Assembly (NCBI GenBank): GCA_037157565.1
Contig: JAZHRO010000012.1
Location: 8,086,501-8,150,500, forward strand
Direction of reading: 5' to 3'
Length of the DNA: 64,000 nucleotides
Origin: Thalassia testudinum
Taxonomy: Eukaryota; Streptophyta; Magnoliopsida; Alismatales; Hydrocharitaceae
The notes beneath the pieces were generated by a model. The model was not told where the DNA came from and made no database searches. It worked only from the letters and a program-made list of their open reading frames with translations. Both the position numbers and the translations under genes were made by a program. Shown piece by piece: positions 33,611-45,359 of the stretch (positions within the stretch are counted from its first letter, which is position 1; each line of letters begins with the position of its first letter).

Positions 33611-34429
33611 CGTGGGGGTTAACCCCTCTTTTTGAAGGTTAACCCCTGTTTACCAAGGGAGATAACCCAACCCTTGTTTGAACTCTTCACACGGGTTTCA
33701 GCCCCCATTCTCTATGTCCTCGAAGCACTACCTCCCTCACGACCAATTTCTTGAGTTGCCCTTTTTTCCCTCTTCTCTCCCGTGATGACGAGGGTAAGGC
33801 CAAAGATGAAAGGGAAAACTCCAAACATGACGCAACATGTGAACACTTGAAAGAAGTTAATCGAAATTTTCTTTCTATGAATTTGTTGTATGTAAAGATG
33901 CTGTGGAATCCTACCTTCATAGCTACCATTTTTTTTGTTGTCTATTTTTCATGTAAAGATGCTCACATTCCATATAAACAATAAAGTGACCAAGGTTTCC
34001 TCATAATCTACACCAAGTTTTGTCAATATCTTAACAATGCAACTTTATTTAAATTCATGGGTATTGTTTTGGTCAAGACAAAGAGAATACCTTTCTTACT
34101 TATGAAATTAAACGAGGAAAAAAGAAGAATATAGATGAAACAACAAGTTGTGACGTGAAGAAGGAAAAAATATGACTTATATGGTAAACTTGGGATGTGC
34201 TTGTATTTGGTATATGATTCATATGTGCCTTTATTCTAAATGTCTCTTAATTTCGATGGTCTAATTGATATCCAGTTATAAGTAGTTAATACATTTAACC
34301 ATTCTGACTTTTTTGCTTCCCTTACTTTGCTTGAATTATGTACACTGACCAAATTATGCATACGGGTAACTCATAATTTAATCAAGTACTTTACACTATT
34401 ATGCATATTTTTTTAATTCTTTTAAAAAA
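33611..34429. other. No gene recognised
   Basis: Begins with more GGGTTAACCCC words, then AT-rich sequence. Overlapping open frames on both strands at 33687-33984 lack motifs. Confidence 0.4.
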
Positions 34430-34684
34430 AAAAACTACCTCAACTAGCTTACTTACCATTCAAAGGACAAACATGTCTTTTGTCTCCTTATCCCCCATTC
34501 TAACCTCCATTCCCAAGTAAACACCCCCTTCACATCACACGATAACCTCCATTCCTAACTCCTATTTAGTAAATACAAACAGGGGTTAACCCCTATTTGC
34601 AAGTAAACAGAAATAAGGGTTAACTCCTATTATAACTTTGCTAACCCAAATTAATTAACCCGCGTCGTAGACTAACCCTAAGGC
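34430..34684 (+). repeat. Dispersed repeat R, copy 2
   Basis: Starts after an A run, shares GTAAACACCCCCTTCACATCA and AGGGGTTAACCCCT with the other copies, and ends in CTAACCCTAAGGCTACG. Confidence 0.65.
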
Positions 34685-35011
34685 TACGTTCGACAACCGT
34701 ATATCAGTTGGAATAAGGGATTGAGGGGGGTTAGGAGGGGGCTAGGGGGAGGTTGGCACGGGTTCGAAGACACGAGTCACGAAGTTCATTAATACATTTT
34801 CTTTCCACATATAACTCAAAAAATAATATCTAATAATTACAATTCATCAAATCAAAACCCACTAACTCTCTATCCTCTCTCACAAAACTAACATATCAAT
34901 CATTACAATCCCACCAATAACTATAATCCCTCCAACTAAATACATTTTTATACTTATTTCACTCTAATTCTATCCTAATACAACACTATCAACAGCCAAA
35001 CACTGCCTAAG
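34680..35011. mobile_element. Possible MITE
   Basis: The left end AAGGCTACGTTCGACAACC and the reverse complement of the right end (34989-35011, CTTAGGCAGTGTTTGGCTG) resemble each other. The interior is noncoding. The target duplication is unclear. Confidence 0.3.
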
Positions 35012-35449
35012 TATTTCATAAACAAACATTATCCTACGACATGACCACGCACCTTTGGGCCCGTCTCTCGTTTCAATGTTCCCAGGTGCCACAGAAAACC
35101 TTTTCTTAAGATAAAGGTTTTGATCCCCTGTCACATGTGATCCTTTGCTCTCAGTACAAGAGAATCGCATCAAGGAATCCAGAAAAAAGGATGCCATTGG
35201 CCCAACAGCGGCCATGTGACCTGTCGGAAGAAGGAAGCACATGCACACTTTGTTTCATATGTTAGTCTGGAGTCCACTGTCATATATCGATCGTTTTGGT
35301 GCGGAAACTTCTTTAATATTCTTGGCAATAAAGCAGTAAAAGATTAGTGCATGTACACAATGTTGGTGGGTCTCTTTTGAGCGTTTCGGTCGTTTGTCTG
35401 TTGTCCTGATGATCAACTTGTATGCTAATATATAGTTGGAGATGAGCGT

Positions 35450-35660
35450 TAGGGGTGTCCCACTCGGTTCACCCCATCACCGTAAATCTGTGTGTCCAGG
35501 GGGACGCGAGTTCGACTCGTATCTTACTTATACAGGTGTAGATTAGGGGATGGTGTGACTCACTGGTCGTTCCGTCGAGCGGTATCAATGTTTTCGAGAC
35601 GGTGCCACGACGAAGCCTCCCGAGTTTAAATCCGAGACTTGCCCACACAACGTCTTCATT
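35450..35660 (+). mobile_element. Possible SINE-like tRNA-related sequence
   Basis: GAGTTCGACTCG near 35510 resembles a B box and follows GTGTCCCACTCGGTT, a weak A-box match, by about 50 bp. A second weaker pair (TCACTGGTCGTTCC, then CGAGTTTAAATCCG near 35620) follows. No poly(A)/poly(T) end or target duplication was identified. Confidence 0.25.
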
Positions 35661-36485
35661 TTTTTGATAACGAAGAACCCCCACGCATTTGTCGAACCCA
35701 AGCCATTTTTTGCTTAGTTGTGATATTTTGGAGTTATTACGTTAGAACCTTACTCAGAGCTAATTTAAACGAAAAATAAACGTGTATGTTGAACTGAGGC
35801 TTTGAATTTCGATGCTTCGTCGGTTAACTAATGACCCATCGATTTAAATGCATGGATTCTTCCTTCACGAGCTAATATGCAAGTACATGCACTCGAAAGT
35901 TAGTAACTATATATGGAAGACGCGCACTTTCCACTGTATAATATTCGTAACATGTACGTCAAACCTTTGTACCTACTCATAGCAACGTATTATATATATG
36001 TGTGTCATAGGTTTTCACTTTTTGTGTGTGTTTAATGGTGTGAGCTTTCAAAATACTTATCGACGTAACTTTATCTATACTACGGCCAACAACACGGGAA
36101 GATTGTCAACTAAATGAGAAAATAATGTAATTAGCCATAAGTTTATGCAGAAGTTGCCAATTTCTGATTATGCCGGGAAAGATTTTAAACTTATTTCAGG
36201 ATTCAGCTCTCTGACCCAAGAGAAAGAGACCGTGGACTTGATCCTAACATGGGATGCTCCTGATCAATTTCCAGTATGCTGTTCTCTGCATCGATCATCA
36301 TCCTGCAGAAATTAATATAGTAACGACAATGGTCGTAATCAGGAACAGTGGTACTTAATTATTGGGAAAGAAATTAGACGAATGGATGGCGTGCTTGGTC
36401 ACTCTCACCTTAATTAATTAGCAACGAATTGCATCCTATACCTGGACCCTCTGACTATCTTTGCATGAAGAGTGCATGCTTAATT
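35661..36485. other. No gene recognised
   Basis: Mixed-composition intergenic DNA; nothing identified. Confidence 0.4.
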
Positions 36486-36678
36486 AGCCTGCGTTTGGGT
36501 GGGTGATAATTAAATGAAATAATTAAGGATAAATTATGTTGGGTGTTTATTTGAAGATGGAATAAGTAATGAAATAATAATGATTTTTATAGTTAGTGAT
36601 GCAATGTTAATAACTAATATTTTATATTATAATATGGTTGTTAAATGGGTTGATTCGGCTGATGTAGTGAATATATTT

Positions 36679-36742
<64 letters not shown>

Positions 36743-36901
36743 ATGTTAAATTAATATAATAAAATAATTCGAAAGTGGATGTATACTTTAATAGATATTG
36801 ATATTAATTTAATAAAAATAAATTAAATTAAACCTCATCCCTAAAGGAAAATTACACCCCCCGCCCCCCAATCCTTCCAACCAACCAAACAAACGATGGC
36901 T
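36486..36901. mobile_element. MITE-like element with imperfect terminal inverted repeats
   Basis: Left end GCCTGCGTTTGGGTGGG; the right end reversed reads GCCATCGTTTGTTTGGTTGG. The interior is AT-rich and noncoding and holds a long (TA)n run at 36685-36739. Ends of the form GCCT...GTTTGG are common in plant hAT/Harbinger MITEs. The target duplication was not resolved. Confidence 0.4.
36685..36739. repeat. (TA)n microsatellite
   Basis: About 27 uninterrupted TA units inside the MITE-like element. Confidence 0.95.
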
Positions 36902-37445
36902 GCTTCATGGATCAATAAATATATACTTCTGCAGCACCTGATGCATGGTCTGCACCTGCACGTTGCAATCTGCTGCTTCCAACAGCTTTGACTGATTAAA
37001 TTAACGCCGTAATCTGGGGACGGATGCAATGCAACCAACTACCAACGGGCCAATCCCTTGTTATAGCTTTCGCCTTCTCGGATGGTCTCGAGCAACTGAC
37101 GGGTTGCGGCTCTCGCAAGTCACCACAGCGGTGGGCAGCAACCCATGTGATAGGAGGAGCGAATAAGTAGCTACGTCTAGCAAGTTAAAAAAAAGGGTGG
37201 AACGCCCGGCTGCGTTCGTCCCAACTGTTGAGAAACTGACATCGAGATGGCTCTTTTATTTTTTATTTTTAAAGATTATCCCTGTTTATCTTGTAAGATA
37301 ATTTAATATTTCTGGACTTTCTTATCCTAAATTATCCCAACTATGTTCAGGTAATCTATGTTTTAATATTCGTTTGTAACCCTCGCGGCTCATGTGTTTT
37401 CTTTTTTCTGAGGTTACCTCTCTCCTAATGTAAATTAATATAAAT
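36902..37445. other. No gene recognised
   Basis: Nothing identified; moderately GC-rich at 36902-37220, AT-rich after. Confidence 0.4.
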
Positions 37446-37690
37446 TTAAAAAAATAACTTCAATTAACTTATCTGCCATCCTAAGTGGGGAAGTATCTTT
37501 TCCCAACTTAACCCTCATCTTAACCTCTAAATATAAGCAAACACTTCCTTTCACATCATATGTTAACTCCCATTCAGTAAACATAGACACAGTTAATCCC
37601 CATGTTGAAGAAAATAGGAATAAGAGTTAACCTCTACTATAACTTAGCTAATTCGGATTAACTAACCTGCACTATAAAGTAAGTCTTAAG
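37446..37690 (+). repeat. Dispersed repeat R, copy 3
   Basis: The most diverged copy: A-rich start, AACTTAACCCTCATCTTAAC, CAAACACTTCCTTTCACATC, and an end merging with the CTTAAG edge of the next element. Confidence 0.55.
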
Positions 37691-38744
37691 CTATGTTTGT
37701 TTTACAGGATACACCTATTTATCTCCTATTTGGTGAACTTTATCTCAGGATAAAGTTATCCCAAGATATATAAGGGTTTAAAACACTGGATAAATTTATT
37801 CTAAGGAGGGGGTGAGAAAAATTCATCTCCCCTCCCGTGAGACATTATCTCTAACTATCCCTCCAAACACTTCTACTTATTCCATAATTTGAGCCATATT
37901 TCTTCCAAATGTCAAAATCAATTTATCTCTCAATTCTATTACTTACAAAATTTATCCCTTAAATTTTAAGAGTTTTATATATATATACTCCTGTAAACTT
38001 TCAATAAGATATATATGCCTCCATATATTTGATATTTACGTATATATCCTTATAAAATTATTCCGTTGAGGCTGTATGCCCCTACTCCATTAAACATAAC
38101 CGAAAACGTAATAAGAAATTTATATATACCTCCTTTATTTATCTTTTTATTTATTCCTGTCGGTTGCCAGCTCGGTGTGAACACAGAGGAGGGCGTTGGA
38201 GATGACGAAGTCTCTGAGGGGCATTTTGTCACACCTTGCAGGCAAGGGGGAGGAGGCTGAGCTTGCCGTAGGCGTGGAGGAAGGCGTTGGTGATGTGGAG
38301 GGAGGGGAGGTGGTTGGAGAAGAGGGCGCAGGAGTGGAGATTGGTGGCGTGGGAGGAAGAGGAGCAGGGGGTAGGTGAAGGGTGGTGAGGCGGAGGAGGA
38401 GATGGCATCGATCAAGGCTAAAGACATGGCCGGTGAAGCAGAACTCGTTGCCAACTAAGACGAAATCGAGATTGATGAGGAGGAAGATGAGTACAGGGAG
38501 AAAAAGGAGGAAGGAAGGGGAAAAAGGAGTTGATATAATTAAAAAGATAAATATATGGAGGTATATATAAATTCTTTTAATTTTTATTATATTTTTCTTC
38601 GTATTTAATGAAACAGGAGTAATTTTATAAAAATATATAAATAAATATAAGGATATATATATATATATATCATACCAAAACTTTACAGAAATTTATATAT
38701 AAAATCCTTTAAATTTTATCCCACGAATGAAAGAGAGCCTTAAG
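37685..38744. mobile_element. Inverted-repeat element carrying a PPR-gene fragment
   Basis: Left edge CTTAAGCTATGTTTGTTTTA and right edge, reversed, CTTAAGGCTCTCTTTCATTC resemble each other. Closer in, about 200 bp on each side (about 37945-38158 and 38535-38735) match as imperfect inverted repeats, best at TTTATATATACCTCC next to TTTATCTTTTT. Between them lies a GC-rich piece of broken protein-coding sequence. Long inverted repeats around a captured gene piece recall Pack-MULEs, but no 9-bp target duplication was found, so the superfamily is open. Confidence 0.5.
38160..38460 (-). pseudogene. PPR (pentatricopeptide repeat) gene fragment, frameshifted
   Basis: On the minus strand one frame gives ALIDAISSSASPPF, another gives ATNLHSCALFSNHLPSLHIT and NAFLHAYGKLSLLPLACKV, and a third gives DKMPLRDFVISNALL. 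Together the order (leader, hydrophobic helix, NAFLHAYGK, ACKV, DKMPxRD, SNALL) is that of plant PPR proteins, which bind organellar RNA. At least two frameshifts separate the pieces and both gene ends are missing. Its GC-rich composition contrasts sharply with the AT-rich arms around it, as expected for a captured exon. Confidence 0.55.
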
Positions 38745-40225
38745 CAGAGGATTCCAGTTTGATTCCCACCTCCGCTTTATCCGGGACCGTGTGCGTGGTG
38801 GTGGTCGCGGTTTTCTTCTTCCGGATGCTGCGCGCGGTATCATGTGGAAATCAGAAGTTCTTCTTCTGCAGTTCCATGATCTGTTGCGCCCACTGTTTGG
38901 TGGTACTAAGAATAGATTTCTTTTTTTTATTCTTTTTTTTGAGGGGAGGGGAGAAGGGGGGTGCGGGGGTGTTGTTTGGATCGCCACATGGGTACGCATG
39001 ACGTTACAGGTTAATTTCCTCTTTCGTTGACAACTGCAGGATTTTTTTTCTCAGTTAAAATATCATTAGCATTAAACTACCAAGTTACAGGAAAAGTGAC
39101 GAAGCATATGAGCACACATCCACGATCGGATCGGCCCCAAAACCCAGGTGGTTAACCCGGACAAAGATGTGCAGCCGGAGATATAAACGCCGTGGGGAAC
39201 ATACCTGCAGATTGCCTCCCCCCATAGAGGAGCGCAGGTTAATTAGAAAGGTCCCTAACCACATGTATCCCGCTTTCACCATTCAAATGTTTTTATAATT
39301 ACAACATACTTCCTCAACCGTCAGAGAATAAGATGCATGCATGAATAATTATGAATGAGCTCCACGGTAAAGGTCCAGTCTTTCATACAATTAACCACAG
39401 TCTACGGGACTTTGGCTTCCCCATGACCCGAAAAAGAGACCACGGAACCTTTGCAATAGATATCCATCGAACACATCCACTACTCCTGTTGTCAACATGA
39501 ACAATATTCATGCCAATTTGATCATGGATGGCCTGTTCCAGCAAAAAGAAGCCACTCCCGTGAAATAATTCGAAAAAGCTCCATCAACATATATGATATA
39601 TAAAGGAGAATGGCTGACGGATAAGTCTTGAGCAATTTACGTCGAAGACTGGCAGTGTGCAACAACGATCCTCTATTTGAAGATAAATACTAAATTGGAT
39701 CGAATATACGAGAAAATAGTGTTGTTGGATTCTCTGACCGATTAGATAAGTTTATAAAAAATTTTATAACTTTTGGAAGCATTTAAATATTTTTTTTGAT
39801 ATCTTGCTTTTGCTGCTGGTAAAGAAGAACTATCCTGATCCTACTGGAATGCAACGCCTAAAACTCTTACTTACAATTGTCAGAAAAATCTAATAAATTT
39901 ATTCAAATAACCTAATTTAAGAAGGAAAAGTCAATTGATTCCTTACATTTTGGAGTTGTAGAAAATTAAATGAAAATTCAGCGAGGTCGAAAAGTGTGGT
40001 TCTGCACGACAATTTAAGCTCTATTCAACGTACGAATTTTATCTTTATTAATATAATGAGTTATCCAACAAAGTTTGGAAGTGTGTTGCCTAACGTGAAA
40101 AAAAAAAGCCTAAATTTTTCATAATTTTTTAATTACCAGAACGCACGGAATAGATTCTCTAACCTAAAATCAAAAAGTTTGAATGATGATCGAAAATAAA
40201 TTTAATTAATCTAACCTAAGAGGGT
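38745..40225. other. No gene recognised
   Basis: 38745-39300 is GC-richer, with open frames on both strands (for example 38709-38999 minus and 38759-39001 plus) that lack motifs. The rest is AT-rich. Confidence 0.4.

Positions 40226-40261
<36 letters not shown>
40226..40261. repeat. (TA)n(TG)n microsatellite
   Basis: TATATATATA followed by about 12 TG units. Confidence 0.95.
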
Positions 40262-41049
40262 ACGATTAGGATTTCGTGATATAGACCAGTGATTCTATAA
40301 TACGAGATTTAGATGAGGTTAGGTATCACTTTCCCTAAACTTACTTTATCCGATTCACTCTTATTAAGATTATAGCCTGACTTAGATATTCTTCCAAGAC
40401 GTAAGCTATCTTAGATAGATAACCTTTGGGTTTAAGGCAACTTGATTCATTGGCGGCACCCGTAATTGCATTTATGTAATTAAAGACTTTAATCCACTCA
40501 TTTCTGGTGTTTCCGTATGCACTCTCGTTCGATTGTGCGTCAATTTAGATCATTCTGGTCAAGTTACCTTTACGTTTAGATCAAGAAGTACGTAAAGCCT
40601 AGATTTTGTTGCCCATGTTAAAACGACTAGATCATTTTTCTTTTATCCTTCTGTGCGAATTTCTGGTATGCCATCTTTATATCAAAGTTCTGATTTGAGA
40701 AATTGGATGTACGTGGATCGAGAAATAAATTCTTTCAGTGTGCAAATATCCATTTCCTTCGGAAGATGTCTATCTCATCCTTGGGCCTTCATTTCTTAAA
40801 CCCATTCACTTAAAGAAAAGTATTGGGCCCATCTTCAAATGAGTTCAAAATTCTGTAGGCCCACGTACTCTACGGTCGGGAGTGGTAATCAAAAATAATT
40901 TTCTAGAGAAAAATTACCAACTTATTTAAGGATTTGTGTTTATCAGAATCAATCACAACCGTCGTAATGGTTAAGGATGTAAGTTGAAAAATGTAAAAGT
41001 TAGTATTTAATAGTTTGAATGTGATCTTAATTCATGTTCTTCTTTTTTA

Positions 41050-41710
41050 TGTAAAAATAGTGTTAACATATGGTGGGATCCATCACTATTTGAATCAATA
41101 ATAAATCACTTTTGTATGGATGCAAATCATTCAAATCACCTTCGAAATCACTTTATATATGTGCAATCTTATTTGCACCTATGTAAAATCATTTTACATC
41201 TTCAAATTAATTTTGTACGAGTTAATTTGAACTACTTTGCACCAGTCCAATCTTACTTTATATGGATGTAAAATTAAATTCCAAGTATTTTTCCACTTAT
41301 GATAAGTAATTTTACTCTTAAAAGGTGATTTTTCCACCTTAGGGTTTAGGTTTTAATCTTTCATGTTTAGAGTTTAACTATCCTAAACCCTAAGGTTAAA
41401 AATCGACTTTCAAGTGAAAAATTACTTTTCATACCTGAATTCACTTTTTATAAACCTAAACTATAAATCCTAAATCATAAACTCATAAGTCAAAATCACT
41501 TTGCACGAATGTAAAATTACTTTTGATAGGTAAAACTATCCTTAGAATAAATTTACATCGATGTAAAATTAGGTTACATCGGTGTAAAGACATCTTAAAA
41601 TAATTTATTATCGGTGCAAAATTCTTGTGTACCGATGTAAAATCACTTAAAATAATTTATCACAAATATAAAGTTATTTTTTATCTATGTAAAATTATTT
41701 ATGATTTATA
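41050..41710. repeat. Region of repeated GTAAAATNAC words
   Basis: About fifteen copies of ATGTAAAATNACTT-like words, several preceded by TTGCACC, in loose order and some reversed (for example GTAAAATTACTTTTGATAGG and CATCGGTGTAAAG). Possibly the subterminal region of an AT-rich DNA transposon; no ends were found. Confidence 0.45.
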
Positions 41711-44318
41711 CATTTTATATTAAAATAATATGATGACTTTTTTTAATACTAAAAAACCACTACGTACCAAATGTTATATATTTTTTTAAATTAAATATTA
41801 ATTATCAGGTGAACCTATATTCTCGGCACATGCATTTCCCTATTTTTTATCTTAGCTACTAAGCTATCGGATGTTGGACTATATTTGATTCGGAGGAAAA
41901 GAGATGAGCTCTTGATCGTGGATTTCAAATTGGATCTTGTTGGTCTTGAGACAAGTGAAAAACGGTTGTACATGGGAAATAAGGTAAATCACGAGACAAT
42001 AAAGTTTTAATTCAGTTTTACATGAATTGTTTCAAAAAAAAAAAAAAAAATCAGTTTTACATGGAAGGAGTAAGTTCGAGGAGAATATGATAACTCTTGG
42101 AAGCTTCACTATCACAAAGTTGTTACAGGAAAATTCTTTTTCTTTTTTGCGTGAGTACCTCGTTATGGTGGGGAGGGCAGCTTGTTTATGAACGATGGAT
42201 TCGTAATGCTGGGAGTCTCGTTATTGTGGGTTGAAGCGTGATCATCAGTCGTTGACCTCTTCGTAACACGTAGGCCACATTCACTGAAATTCTTAAATAA
42301 GCGTAACCGACGTCCTACACTGGATCGATCGTGCACCCAATCAGTTAATGGTAGTCGTCTGACTGCGTCGATTATCATTGTTGGGACTACCGGTTGATCC
42401 ATCTCGAAGTCCCCAGCGGATCTGCAACGCTAGACCTTGGCAAGGGAATATGGGTGGCTTGTTCTCTTTCCGTCCACTATTAAATCGTTGCCACATACAT
42501 ATAAAATAGTTGCTTGATTTGCCTGCATGTAACTAAAACATAGCTAGGAGGTATACAAAGTACTGTTGCTACCTTTAGATTTATCTGTTAAAGTTGATTC
42601 CTTAGGCATCAAAAAAATGTAATTATAGGTAGATGTCTAGGCTAGCCCTTAGCTCGCAAGCAGCTCCATGATGGCCTCTTTCAAGTGCATCATCTTAAGA
42701 GCGTTGAGGCGATACAACTATTCATCTTGCTCCGTTTCAAAGACTGAGTCCTCCCTGAAGTAGTATGTGCCCTCAGTTAATCCACTTAGTGTTGGGTAGC
42801 TTGGATCTTGAGGCATCTAACTTGGAAAATCAACAAGGTGGTGCAACCCAAATTTTAACATATCTTACTGATCCGCTTGTTTGACACCCTAGCAGCTAAC
42901 TAGGATATGGTAAGGTAGTGCAAAGAGCTAGGTAGTGTTCACCAATTAGACTTCTTTTTCTTATCATTTCTGATTTTAGTGCTCAAGGCCTTCCTATTAG
43001 TTACATTACTCAATAATTACATTTTCTTTTTATCATCTTATTTTTAACTCCTAAGACTAGTTCTCATTTTATTTGTCACCTTAGGTGCTTATTGCTCACA
43101 TGTCTTATTTGCCCACTAATGTTTAGTGTTTTATCAAGGTCTTTAAAATAAGAATCTCGACTCAACAAATAATCGCAGAGAATATATGCATGAGATTTGA
43201 TGACTGAGTTCTACCAAAGAAAAGTGTACATTTGGAGGAAGGATGATACTCTCAATTTTCACTAATCGCTGAATGATATAAACTCTCTGTATTTCTCTCT
43301 CTGGTTGCGTCACCTCTAAAAGCTAGTCCACCCCCAATATTTATAGGGTGAACATCCCTCAATTGCGAGCCTCTTTTCTGCTCCCGCAATCTCAGGATTC
43401 TACTATTAACAGTATGTCACGTAATAATCGACAAACGATCATAAGTCGGTGCCGTACTTCGTATGATTCCTTCTTAATTGCGGTGGCCACCCTGTCGCTT
43501 GGTTGTCACCTAGATCTGGAGTGACCCGTCATTCTGCCAAGTACACGGACTCGGGTAAATGGATTCGTCCAGGAGTGCCGAGTTTCCACTATTTGCTAGG
43601 CAGCTAGATCCTCCGCGCGGCCCAACTTGTGAGGTGGTTTTTCTCTCCTCATCAGTTCACCCCACTCTCTTTTCTGAGTTGCCAGCGAAGAGAGTAGAAC
43701 TATATATATATATACTTCGTATGTACCATACCCCCAATGATGGGTCAGGTGATTTTCTAATAGTCCCATCATTAAAACCAACCATGAAGCTTATACTGTA
43801 TGCTAGCAGAAAATTAGTGACGAATTGCTTTTATGGACAAGTCAGAGCCTATTTATTAGTGGGTCACGTAGGAGAGCGGAATGTCGCCTATATACCTGAT
43901 AAGCAATTATCCAGGCAGACAAGGCACCTTGTGTTCAACTCAGCCATATCGCCGCCTATTTATTTAGGAAAGAATAGGTATGTCGCTGCTTGATTTTTCA
44001 TTAGCCTTAAGAGGTCGTATGCCCAAACATTTAGTTGTACGATGTAAGCACTATCTTCCACGAGTGATGGCCAATCACTGTAGGCATAATTTTGTATCTG
44101 TATGCGGACAAGGTATACATTAATTGTCATAATTATGACAAAATCGCGTCCAAATATTCAAGACAGATTATGGGGTTTACGCTTGTCATTCGAATTGCAT
44201 CGTAATGATTACATGCGTGGGGGCATTAATTGCACCTGGTAATTAGCAAGATTTAATAGCATTGAAATATGCACATATCCTCAGTTATAAATAAGGGGGT
44301 AATTGGGTAGTAAAAGCC
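41711..44318. other. No gene recognised; possible old LTR pieces
   Basis: The minus strand has CCCTATAAATATTGGGGG near 43345 and the plus strand GTTATAAATAAGGGGG at 44284, both good TATA contexts of LTR type. Element D starts 30 bp after the latter. A 144-residue open frame at 43559-43993 has no recognised domain. Confidence 0.35.
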
Positions 44319-45359
44319 TGTTACGACCCGATTTTCAAATCCCTACAGGACCTGAGACTGGCTCGCCTCGACTAATCCTAAGACCTAGTCGTCTAATGAG
44401 AAATAACCAAAAGCAGGAAATAAACCAAAATCACACATGCAATATAACTAAGCAGAAGGAAAAACGAGATGTAAAGAAACAACAGAGCTAAAAATCTCAA
44501 CAAAGTAATACATGTCATCACAACAACAGTGAAAAAGAAGAAAGAAAGTAACAGGAACAGTAAAATAGATGTCTAGTACTCACTACTATAGTAGAAAAGC
44601 TAAAGAGCTGAAAGGAAACAACTAAGGCTAAGCTTTGCTGGGCCCAGCACCCTTTGCAGCTGGAAACTCAGGCTGCTCAACTCCTGATTCTGAACAGAGT
44701 TATGAGAAGACAGAGTCAGCGAACGCTAAGTAGAGTGGTGTTTATATTATTTATATGCAACAAAAGTAAAACAAGCAACTAGATTAAATTCTCATTTACA
44801 TTCATCTCAACTAGGTATTTCTGGTTCATTTACTTCGCAACGAATCCATGTGTTTCTTGATCTTGTCTGTTCTTCATGGGAACGATTTTGATTGCAATCT
44901 TCCCGTGGTGTAGAAGGTACACGTGGTGCTTTCCTGGCCGAAAGAGTCTCCCGTGGTAGTTTTACACCCAGTCAACCACCCCGAGGTCACTGTCGCGACA
45001 TAGCGATGACTACGGCACATGTGATAAACGCATGGGTAGCTACTCCAAACTAGCACACGGTGAGTCGTTTCCGCTAGCGGGTACGCCTAAAGTATAGCAT
45101 GGAACAACATAAGACCTTGCCCTCTTAGGACAGGGGTCTCGCCCCTCAGAACCAAATAGAGGTCTCGCCCCTCCACAGTCTGCGTACCCTCGTCCGACTA
45201 TCTCGGTTTACGTGTGGGCCTAACAAGAGTCGGTGTAGGGTGGCTAGTCGTAACCCCAAGCCCCGTGTGGTGGCTAGCTCCCTCCCTACACTAAGTAGCT
45301 CACCTCAGCACCACGTACGTGAGGCCAAGAATGAGTTGTCGTAGAGTGGCCAAACCCAC
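44319..45359 (-). repeat. LTR D, piece 1 (3' end)
   Basis: Starts on the plus strand as TGTTACGACCCG, the reverse of a Tekay LTR end, and runs to the T2 insertion. Its last five bases, CCCAC, are the T2 target duplication. Confidence 0.8.

Noticed and set aside
38709..38999. Gene on the minus strand next to the PPR-carrying element
   Set aside because: Basic, low-motif product with competing frames on the plus strand; no support.
43559..43993. 144-residue open frame
   Set aside because: No motif, and the surroundings look like decayed LTR sequence.
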